In this document: positions 7,851 to 13,150 of the stretch, piece by piece | Layout of the letters: every line of letters starts with the position of its first letter | How positions within the stretch are numbered: the stretch's first letter is position 1 | Origin: Chloroflexota bacterium | GTDB lineage: Bacteria; Chloroflexota; Anaerolineae; J102 | Direction: 5' to 3' | DNA: 13,150 bases | Assembly: GCA_013152695.1 (NCBI GenBank) | Contig: JAADFV010000187.1 | Location: forward strand, 1-13,150 | The notes under the pieces: model-generated | Databases searched by the model: none | Seen by the model: only the letters and a program-made list of their open reading frames with translations | What the model was told of the DNA's origin: nothing | Position numbers and translations under genes: made by a program

Positions 7851-9608
7851 ATGCCAAACACATGCACACCCACCATCGTTATTTGTGATCCTATTCATGC
7901 GGATGGGATAGATCGCCTGCGTCAGATCGGACACGTCATATCTCTTGATCGGCGCTATTCACCTGAAGAGTTGATCGAAGTAGCACGAGAAGCTGACGCC
8001 CTCATCGTGCGAAGTCGTACGCACGTACCTGCGGAAGTAATCAACAATCTCTCTAAGCTTAAAGTGATTGGACGGGCAGGCGCCGGACTCGATACCATCG
8101 ATGTCTCGGCAGCACGGGCTCGCGGGGTAAGCGTCGTCAACGCTCCAGACGCCAATACCGTTGCTGTGGCTGAACACACCATCGGTCTCATGATTAGTCT
8201 CGCCAGGCATATCCCTGCTGCCGATGCTTCACTCAAGCAGGGCTACTGGCATAAGTCGAAACTGCTTGGCGTAACACTTTACGGTAAAACCCTAGGGATT
8301 ATTGGCTTCGGACGGATTGGTCGTGAGGTGGCCAAGCGTGCTGCTGCTTTTGGCATGCGCATTATCGTGAATCAGCCCCGCCTGACCCCGGAATTAGCCC
8401 TGGCAGCCGGTGCTGAACCCCATGATCTTTATGATCTGTTGGCAGAAGCTGATTTTGTCAGTATCCATATCCCCTTACGTCCCCAGAATAAAAACCTCAT
8501 CGGGGCGCGGGAGCTGGCCTTGATGAAACCTCAAGCTTATCTGATCAACACAGCACGGGGTGGCATTGTGGATGAAGAAGCACTCTTGGCCACTTTGCGT
8601 GCCGGACATCTGGCCGGGGTTGCCATTGATGTATTTGCCAGCGAGCCTACACCGAATCTTGAGCTTGTTCAACACCCTCGCGTCATTGCCACACCGCATA
8701 TCGCCGCCAGTGCCCGCGAAGCGCAACGCGACGCTGCTTTGACCGTAGCCGAGAAGGTGGCAGAAATATTGGATGTCTGGCAGAGCTCGGCAGGTAGCCT
8801 TAATCTGCGAGTCGTTCCTCTCGATCAAGTTGTGACCCATGAAAGTGTCGATCCAAAGCGGGTGCAGCGACTGCGAAAGCGCTTAAGTAAAGATGGTACG
8901 CTCTCTGATCCGCCCGTTGTGGCTTTTTGGGATGGAAAGTACGTGGTACTTGATGGTGCTACCCGCACATCCACCCTGCGGGAGATGGGCTTCGAGCACA
9001 TCATTGTCCAAACCACAACCCCCGATCAGGATGTGCAGCTGCATACGTGGAACCATGCCGTCAGTAACCTTGATTTTGATGCCTTCCTCGCCGCCATTGC
9101 CGATATCCCGCACTTACATGTAGAAGAGGTAACACAAGAAGAAGCCGAAACCCGTCTGCTTAAGGGCAGCGCCTTGAGCTACATCCATCACCCCACTCGT
9201 GGCTTTATCGCCTTGCAAGTAGAAGCACCAACATGGCTGGAACAGCTGGATGTGATACGCGATATCGTTGATGTGTATAGTCGTTTGGGGAATGTGGAAC
9301 GTACCTTGGTGACGGATATCAGTCGTTTGCAGCATGATTTTCCTGATCTTACCATGTCTGTTGTTTTTCGTCCTTTGGAGATCAAGGAAATTTTGCAAGC
9401 TGCGTCTTATGGACATCCCATGCCGGCGGGAGTGACACGTTTTGTCGTTCTGGGGCGCATTCTCCGTCTTAATGCTCCTTTAGACGAATTGAAGAAACCC
9501 GGCTCTTTGTCAGAGAAAAACCGTTGGTTACAGCGTTTGTTGACGCACAAGCTGGCTCGGTCAGGTGTGCGCTACTACCAGGAACCGGTTTTTCTCCTTG
9601 ATGAGTAG
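7851..9608 (+). CDS. Phosphoglycerate dehydrogenase-like domain fused to a ParB/sulfiredoxin-fold SbnI/SerK-like protein
   Basis: This is a 585-residue two-part protein. Residues 1-316 are a D-isomer-specific 2-hydroxyacid dehydrogenase closest in style to 3-phosphoglycerate dehydrogenase (first step of serine synthesis). They contain GRAGAGLDTIDV (74-85), NAPDANTVAVAEHT (97-110), the Rossmann motif GFGRIG (152-157), and the catalytic Arg236 (NTARGG), Glu265 (ASEP) and His283 (TPHIA). The usual C-terminal ACT or ASB domain is absent. Residues 319-585 instead resemble a complete SbnI-like protein: a ParB-type N-terminal fold (VVPLDQVVTHESVDPKRV, then YVVLDGATRTSTLREMG at 364-380) and a C-terminal region ending VRYYQEPVFLLDE. 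SbnI of Staphylococcus is a heme-responsive regulator and free serine kinase, and archaeal SerK shares the fold; activity here is inferred only. The position that is normally Asp for NAD ribose binding reads Gln175. The start has no clear Shine-Dalgarno. The SDR gene follows after 11 bases, probably in one operon. Confidence 0.85.
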   Translation: MPNTCTPTIVICDPIHADGIDRLRQIGHVISLDRRYSPEELIEVAREADALIVRSRTHVPAEVINNLSKLKVIGRAGAGLDTIDVSAARARGVSVVNAPDANTVAVAEHTIGLMISLARHIPAADASLKQGYWHKSKLLGVTLYGKTLGIIGFGRIGREVAKRAAAFGMRIIVNQPRLTPELALAAGAEPHDLYDLLAEADFVSIHIPLRPQNKNLIGARELALMKPQAYLINTARGGIVDEEALLATLRAGHLAGVAIDVFASEPTPNLELVQHPRVIATPHIAASAREAQRDAALTVAEKVAEILDVWQSSAGSLNLRVVPLDQVVTHESVDPKRVQRLRKRLSKDGTLSDPPVVAFWDGKYVVLDGATRTSTLREMGFEHIIVQTTTPDQDVQLHTWNHAVSNLDFDAFLAAIADIPHLHVEEVTQEEAETRLLKGSALSYIHHPTRGFIALQVEAPTWLEQLDVIRDIVDVYSRLGNVERTLVTDISRLQHDFPDLTMSVVFRPLEIKEILQAASYGHPMPAGVTRFVVLGRILRLNAPLDELKKPGSLSEKNRWLQRLLTHKLARSGVRYYQEPVFLLDE

Positions 9609-9619
9609 AGACCGTACCG

Positions 9620-10393
9620 ATGTCGAGTGAATCTGGTCCTTTCGCTGATAAGGTAGTGGTGGTGACCGGGAGCACGCGTGGTATTGGTCGGGCGATAGTA
9701 CTGGCGCTGGCAGCTGCTGGCGCCAATGTCATCGTTCATGGTCGCACGGCATCGGAGCGTTCAGCGATTGTGCTGGCCCATGCCGAAGCCTTTGGCGTGC
9801 AGGCACATGCGCTTTATGCTGATATTTCTGTGGAGACGGAAGTGACGAATTTGGTGGACGATGCCTGGGCTTGGCATGGGTATGTCGACCTGTGGGTGAA
9901 TAATGCCGGCGCCGATATTCTCAGCGGGGGGCGGTATCAGCTGGGCTGGCAAGGCAAGCTGCAGCAATTGCTGCAAGTGGATGTGCAGGGAACCGTTTTT
10001 TGTTCAGAATTGGTAGCAGCACGGATGCTCGAGCAGGGGTGGGGGCATATAATCAATGTGGGTTGGGATCAGGCAGAAGTGGGAGGAACGACGTCGGCGT
10101 CAGGACGCTTGTTTAGTCTGGCCAAAGGGGGGATTATGGCCTACACACGGGCGTTGGCACGTGCTCTGGCCCCTCGTGTTCGTGTCAATTGTGTGGCGCC
10201 AGGCTGGATCGAAACTGCCTGGGGGCAAGAAGTAAGCCAAGCACGGAAGGAGCGTATCCGTCAAGAAATTCCGCTTCAACGCTGGGGTTCTCCGGCCGAT
10301 GTTGCTGAGGCAGTGGTCTGGCTTGCCTCTCCTGCCGCCAGTTATATCACCGGCCAGACCATTCGTGTCAACGGAGGTGTGGTCGTCAGTTAG
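9620..10393 (+). CDS. SDR-family protein with substituted catalytic Ser and Tyr
   Basis: This 257-residue protein has the classical short-chain dehydrogenase fold. TGSTRGIG (16-23) binds the nucleotide, NNAG (94-97) stabilises the core, and the C-terminal TGQTIRVNGG (244-253) is typical of FabG-like enzymes. The active site is unusual: YxxxK reads FSLAK (Phe165, Lys169), and the position of the catalytic Ser is in INVGWDQAE (145-153), without Ser. From memory, similar SDRs with a WDQA motif and APGW..TAWG exist, so this may be a conserved subgroup and not a decayed gene; that needs alignment. It starts 11 bases after the dehydrogenase fusion with only a weak ribosome binding site, which suggests co-transcription and possibly translational coupling. 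Substrate and direction are unknown. Two terminator-like hairpins follow. Confidence 0.83.
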   Translation: MSSESGPFADKVVVVTGSTRGIGRAIVLALAAAGANVIVHGRTASERSAIVLAHAEAFGVQAHALYADISVETEVTNLVDDAWAWHGYVDLWVNNAGADILSGGRYQLGWQGKLQQLLQVDVQGTVFCSELVAARMLEQGWGHIINVGWDQAEVGGTTSASGRLFSLAKGGIMAYTRALARALAPRVRVNCVAPGWIETAWGQEVSQARKERIRQEIPLQRWGSPADVAEAVVWLASPAASYITGQTIRVNGGVVVS

Positions 10394-10409
10394 TTTGTAT
10401 CGGTTTTGG

Positions 10410-10444
10410 ACGATCTGTATTGATGCGATCGTTTATTTTTTCTT
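10410..10444 (+). terminator. Rho-independent terminator candidate 1 after the SDR gene
   Basis: A perfect 6-base stem ACGATC/GATCGT (10410-10415 and 10427-10432) with an 11-base loop is followed by a T-rich tail TTTATTTTTTCTT. It begins 17 bases after the SDR stop. The stem is short, so efficiency may be modest. Confidence 0.5.
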
Positions 10445-10449
10445 AACCA

Positions 10450-10494
10450 ACGATGATGAGGCAATATCGAGAAGCTTCATCTTCGTTTATTTTT
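10450..10494 (+). terminator. Rho-independent terminator candidate 2 after the SDR gene
   Basis: A 13-base stem with one mismatch and one G-T wobble (10450-10462 with 10474-10486) encloses an 11-base loop and is followed by TTTATTTTT. It repeats the end sequence TCGTTTATTTTT of the first terminator. Together they should insulate the downstream methyltransferase gene. The rest of the 10394-10620 gap holds no convincing promoter. Confidence 0.6.
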
Positions 10495-10620
10495 GGTCTA
10501 ATGCGTGTCTTTCTCGGAGCTTGATCGCTAACACCAGGCTCTGAATTTCAACCATCCATTTCCTCGGCCCGACTGGCTTGTGGCCAAATCTCTGCCACTT
10601 AATCAAAGGAAGTTACCCTC

Positions 10621-11562
10621 ATGTCAATCGAAACCGTTGTCAGTTCTCCAACTAAGACAGTTGTTATTAGTCCTGATAAACCCTTTGTCATCATCGGCGA
10701 ACGCATCAATCCCACGGGACGTAAAAAGTTGGCTGCGGAGATGCTTGCCGGTGATTTTAGCCGGGTACGCGCCGATGCCATTGCTCAGGTGCAGGCAGGA
10801 GCCCAGATTTTGGATGTCAATGCCGGTTTGGGGGTAGCCAATCCGCACGAGGTAGAGCCCGAGATCATTACGAAAGCCATACAGGTTGTGCAGGAAGTCG
10901 TCGATGTTCCCATTTGCATCGATTCATCTGTTCTCCCTGCCCTGGAGGCGGGACTAAAAGCGGCCTGGGGCAAACCTATCGTCAATTCGGTCACGGGTGA
11001 AGAGGAACGTATGGAGGCAGTGTTACCTCTCGTGGCCGAGCGCGGCGCCGCCGTAATTGCAGTCACCAATGATGAGCGGGGTATTTCCTATGATCCCCTG
11101 GTCCGCTTCGAAGTCGCGAAGAAGATCGTGGATCGGGCTATTTCTTATGGCATTCCCCGCGAAGATGTATTGATCGATCCCCTGGCTATGCCGGCAGGGG
11201 CTGTACCCGGTAGCGCCAAGCATCTCATTCAGCTTGTACGCATGGTTGCTGAAGAATTAGGCTGTAACACGACCTGCGGCGCCTCCAACATCTCATTTGG
11301 TCTCCCCAATCGTAGAGCCTTGAATGCCCATTTTGTCAGCATGGCTATTGCTGCCGGTATGCCATCTGCCATTACCAATCCTCTCATTCCCGAGGTCATG
11401 ATCGCTATTCGTGCTGCCGATGCTTTACTGGGGCATGATGAGAACTGTATGGCCTGGATTCAACTACAGCGGGCCATGGAATCAGCAGCCGGCGAGGTTG
11501 GGGGTGGGCTTGCTTCCACAGAAAGGCCTCGTCGCCGCAGACGCACTAGTCGGCGGCAATAA
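10621..11562 (+). CDS. Methyltetrahydrofolate:corrinoid methyltransferase-like protein (AcsE/MetH pterin-binding family)
   Basis: This 313-residue TIM-barrel protein of the pterin-binding (DHPS-like) family has the motifs of methyltetrahydrofolate methyltransferases: GERINPTG (26-33), DVNAG (65-69), CIDSS (99-103), VNSVTGEEE (121-129), DPLAMPAG (186-193), the folate-binding ASNISFGLPNR (221-231) and NPLIPE (253-258). Members move the methyl group of 5-methyl-tetrahydrofolate to a corrinoid protein in the acetyl-CoA pathway or related demethylation systems. No corrinoid protein partner is in this window. The usual core is about 260 residues; here there is a 20-residue N-terminal extension and a basic tail (residues 302-312, RPRRRRRTSRR). 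The start is supported by AAAGGAAG (10605-10612) with 8 bases to the ATG. It is separated from the SDR by two terminators, so it is probably transcribed independently. It could equally be annotated as a dihydropteroate synthase-related protein, but the motifs favour the methyltransferase branch. Confidence 0.85.
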   Translation: MSIETVVSSPTKTVVISPDKPFVIIGERINPTGRKKLAAEMLAGDFSRVRADAIAQVQAGAQILDVNAGLGVANPHEVEPEIITKAIQVVQEVVDVPICIDSSVLPALEAGLKAAWGKPIVNSVTGEEERMEAVLPLVAERGAAVIAVTNDERGISYDPLVRFEVAKKIVDRAISYGIPREDVLIDPLAMPAGAVPGSAKHLIQLVRMVAEELGCNTTCGASNISFGLPNRRALNAHFVSMAIAAGMPSAITNPLIPEVMIAIRAADALLGHDENCMAWIQLQRAMESAAGEVGGGLASTERPRRRRRTSRRQ

Positions 11563-11576
11563 CGGTGTGCCAAACT

Positions 11577-11605
11577 TTGATTTTTTGGGGCTATCAGAGC
11601 ATAAT
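11577..11605 (+). promoter_or_regulatory. Candidate promoter just after the methyltransferase gene
   Basis: TTGATT (11577-11582), a 17-base spacer and CATAAT (11600-11605) form a plausible sigma70-type promoter only 14 bases after the stop codon. A transcript from about 11612 would carry the hairpins at 11623-11756 as a 280-base leader of the response regulator gene, or as a separate small RNA. Confidence 0.4.
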
Positions 11606-11622
11606 ATGGGGAGCTAAACAAA

Positions 11623-11656
11623 GAGGACGCTAACTCTCGCCAAAGCTAGCGTCCTC
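11623..11656. repeat. Perfect 10-bp inverted repeat (stable hairpin)
   Basis: GAGGACGCTA (11623-11632) pairs with TAGCGTCCTC (11647-11656) around a 14-base loop that can add two further pairs after a mismatch. On the plus strand no T-tract follows. On the minus strand the stem is followed by CTTTGTTTAG, so it is terminator-like only in that direction, where no upstream gene exists. Confidence 0.6.
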
Positions 11657-11657
11657 G

Positions 11658-11756
11658 CCTCCAGCCCTCTCGCGGCAGTTGGAGGTATTAGGCACCGCCT
11701 GTCCATGATTGCGGTAACCCTCTGATAGTAAATACTATTGTTCCACAATCATGGGT
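11658..11756. other. Cluster of inverted repeats; possible structured leader or small RNA
   Basis: Three more stems lie next to each other: CCTCCA/TGGAGG (11658-11663 and 11680-11685), AGGC/GCCT (11690-11693 and 11697-11700), and a perfect CCATGATTG/CAATCATGG (11703-11711 and 11746-11754). The last stem can extend with GG/CC and AAC/GTT and contains an inner ATAGTA/TACTAT (11725-11738). In addition CTATCAGAG (11591-11599) is the exact reverse complement of CTCTGATAG (11720-11728), which lies inside the last hairpin, so the two pairings would compete or form a pseudoknot. I recognise no known riboswitch family. Pairing is seen; an RNA function is inference. Confidence 0.4.
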
Positions 11757-11832
11757 CTTTCGCAATACGTAATACTACTTATTTGATGGGGCAATTTTCC
11801 CCTATTGGTTGATTTGGCAATTCTTTGTCGGT

Positions 11833-11848
11833 AAGAGAGTTTTCTCTT
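11833..11848. promoter_or_regulatory. Inverted repeat overlapping the -35 box of the response regulator promoter
   Basis: AAGAGA (11833-11838) and TCTCTT (11843-11848) form a perfect dyad with a 4-base centre. Flanking GTAA/TTAC can pair too if one base is bulged. The right arm covers the start of the proposed -35 (11847-11852), as an operator for autoregulation might. Function is inferred. Confidence 0.35.
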
Positions 11849-11875
11849 TACTGAACGAATAGGCCCCATTATAAG
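11847..11875 (+). promoter_or_regulatory. Candidate promoter of the two-component operon
   Basis: TTTACT (11847-11852) and TATAAG (11870-11875) are separated by 17 bases, with 4 and 5 of 6 consensus matches. Transcription would start near 11882, about 19 bases before the ATG at 11901. The inverted pair ATGGGGC (11786-11792) and GCCCCAT (11863-11869) brackets this promoter. Confidence 0.5.
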
Positions 11876-11900
11876 AGTATTCTCAACCTGAATTGTGCTC

Positions 11901-12662
11901 ATGAATAAGTCACAAAAAGCCTTATTGGTCGAGGATGATCCTTTTATGCGTGGAGCAGTCGAGGACTTCTTGATCGATCACGACTTCGTTGTGACGGCTG
12001 TGTCCACCTATACGCAGGCCGTACAGGTAGCCATGGAGGGAGGGGCAATAAGCTACCAGTTGGCAATACTCGATATTTCTTTGCCTTATTCTTCGGATGA
12101 AGATAGGGCTGTCCGAAAGCCCTTGGGTATCGATCTTTGTCGCCGCTTGAAGCGGCATAATCCGGATTGCGGTGTCATTTTGTGGTCTGCCTATTCGCAT
12201 TATCTTCCTGAAGTGACGCAATTTGTAGCAGAGGGGGTAAAGGGCCTGGCTTATATCCCCAAAGGAAGCCGGATGACGACCTTGCAGAAGGCAATTACAG
12301 AGGTCCTATTGGGCGAGGTTGTACTGGGTGTGCGTTATGACAACAGTTATGATGAGGGGGTCGAAAGCCGGTTTGTATCGTCATTACCTCAGGAACTTGC
12401 CGAAATCGTAGTCGAGGTGACACGCCGGCTCCCGCTTTTGACCACGCGCCAGTTTCAAGTCATGGAATTGCTCCCCCGCAATCCCCAGGCTATTGCGCAA
12501 GAGCTAAACTTGGCCGTGGCAACAGTGCGCAATTATATCGATGCAGCCTACGCCAGGCTCGGTTTACGTGACGGTGATTTTTACACCCAGCTCTATCGTC
12601 GTGAAGCCATTATTGTCTTAGCATTCGTCCTGGAAAAATTGCAGCAGCGACAGAGGAAATAA
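11901..12662 (+). CDS. NarL/LuxR-type response regulator
   Basis: This 253-residue two-component regulator has an N-terminal receiver domain: acidic pocket E11-D12-D13, phospho-acceptor Asp58 in AILDISLP, Ser96 in LWSAYS, and Lys121 in YIPKGS. The receiver has about 11 extra residues (SSDEDRAVRKP, 64-74) directly after the phospho-acceptor loop. Residues 178-222 (LLTTRQFQVMELL...AIAQELNLAVATVRNYI...LGL, abridged) form a LuxR-type helix-turn-helix. A GTG two codons upstream (11895) is possible, but the ATG at 11901 gives the normal receiver start; neither has a good Shine-Dalgarno. The stop codon overlaps the start of the next gene (TAATG), so the two are translationally coupled. The next gene, a PDZ-containing membrane protein, is the likely sensor partner. 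Target genes are not evident; the inverted repeats upstream suggest autoregulation. Confidence 0.85.
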   Translation: MNKSQKALLVEDDPFMRGAVEDFLIDHDFVVTAVSTYTQAVQVAMEGGAISYQLAILDISLPYSSDEDRAVRKPLGIDLCRRLKRHNPDCGVILWSAYSHYLPEVTQFVAEGVKGLAYIPKGSRMTTLQKAITEVLLGEVVLGVRYDNSYDEGVESRFVSSLPQELAEIVVEVTRRLPLLTTRQFQVMELLPRNPQAIAQELNLAVATVRNYIDAAYARLGLRDGDFYTQLYRREAIIVLAFVLEKLQQRQRK

Positions 12663-13150
12663 TGCCAACCCCTCCCCCACAATCTTCCCATTCCTGGAGC
12701 TGGGCTGCCAAAATGACCCTGGCATGGGGAATCCTCGTACTTTTGTTAAGTGGCATCAGTGTTTATTCTAATTTTCAGCGGGTAGGGAAATGGACTGTGG
12801 GGACATTCACAACTTGGACGAAGGATAGACAATGCCTTGAAGTCAATCCATTGACACCTACTGATTGGCCGGGAATAGAAAGAGGGGTGTTACAGGTTGG
12901 TGATTGTATTTTGGCCATTAATGGTCATGCTATCAATGACATGAACACTGCTTATAGGATTGCCACATTTTTAGCTACGCAGGTGGATGAGAATGGGCAA
13001 CCATGGCTACGTGTGAAAGTAAAGCATGGAGAAACCATATTTGAAGCAGTAACCCCAGCCATGTTATTGACGCCACGTCGTCTATTCGAGCAATTATGGG
13101 TGGTCTTGATTTCAGGATTATCGCTGTGGGGATTGGGGCTCGTGGTGTTA
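12662..13150 (+). CDS. PDZ-containing membrane protein, probable sensor histidine kinase N-terminus (partial)
   Basis: The frame is open for 163 codons from the ATG at 12662 to the window edge. Its A overlaps the stop codon of the response regulator, and AGAGGAAA (12652-12659) gives a good ribosome binding site. Residues 16-38 are a transmembrane helix (AAKMTLAWGILVLLLSGISV region). An extracytoplasmic part of about 100 residues follows, with a PDZ-like core (GVLQVGDCILAINGHAI, about residues 75-91). A second hydrophobic helix starts near residue 147 (LWVVLISGLSLWGLGLVVL). No kinase domain is in the window; the histidine kinase call rests on the coupling with a response regulator and on the PDZ-plus-membrane architecture known from other sensors. 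A PDZ-containing protease or transporter cannot be excluded. Confidence 0.65.
   Translation, partial: MPTPPPQSSHSWSWAAKMTLAWGILVLLLSGISVYSNFQRVGKWTVGTFTTWTKDRQCLEVNPLTPTDWPGIERGVLQVGDCILAINGHAINDMNTAYRIATFLATQVDENGQPWLRVKVKHGETIFEAVTPAMLLTPRRLFEQLWVVLISGLSLWGLGLVVL

Noticed and set aside
8800..9608. ParB-like domain as evidence for a chromosome or plasmid partition locus
   Set aside because: There is no ParA neighbour, no parS-like palindrome was seen, and the C-terminal part matches SbnI-like proteins, not partition ParB.
11623..11656. Rho-independent terminator of the methyltransferase gene
   Set aside because: The stem is strong, but no T-tract follows on the plus strand. The U-rich side is only on the minus strand, where no gene feeds it.
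11895..11900. GTG at 11895 as the start of the response regulator
   Set aside because: It adds only Met-Leu, has no better ribosome binding site, and the ATG at 11901 fits the usual receiver N-terminus.

Overview
The window most resembles a chromosomal segment of a Chloroflexota bacterium, probably Anaerolineae-like. This is an inference from style, with no marker gene to confirm it. The clues are moderate GC, a large secreted protein with long Thr/Pro linkers and DNRLRE-type domains, abundant GT-C membrane glycosyltransferases, a stand-alone methyltetrahydrofolate methyltransferase-like protein, and a NarL-type regulator followed by a PDZ-containing membrane protein. No tRNA, rRNA, CRISPR array or transposase was seen.

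Left part (1-7563), cell surface. A minus-strand GT-C glycosyltransferase runs off the left edge (1-1634). It is divergent from a large plus-strand secreted protein (1925-5976) with a signal peptide, a right-handed beta-helix of pectate-lyase type, two nearly identical DNRLRE domains joined by Thr/Pro linkers, and a C-terminal SdrD-B-like domain. That protein is split into two reading frames (1925-3997 and 4003-5976) by an apparent single-base frameshift near 3881-3883. A second, unrelated GT-C-like membrane protein (5989-7563, minus) converges on it with a 12-base gap.

Middle part (7851-11562), metabolism. The most unusual gene encodes a phosphoglycerate dehydrogenase core fused to a ParB/sulfiredoxin-fold protein resembling SbnI/SerK (7851-9608). 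It is followed after 11 bases by an SDR-family protein that lacks the canonical catalytic Ser and Tyr (9620-10393). Two tandem terminator-like hairpins end this unit. A pterin-binding methyltransferase of AcsE/MetH type follows (10621-11562). Serine synthesis and methyl-folate chemistry meet in one-carbon metabolism, so the grouping may be functional, but this is inference.

Right part (11563-13150), signalling. A 332-base gap with several perfect inverted repeats and two candidate promoters precedes a NarL/LuxR-type response regulator (11901-12662). Its stop overlaps the start of a PDZ-containing membrane protein, probably the cognate sensor kinase, which is cut by the right edge.
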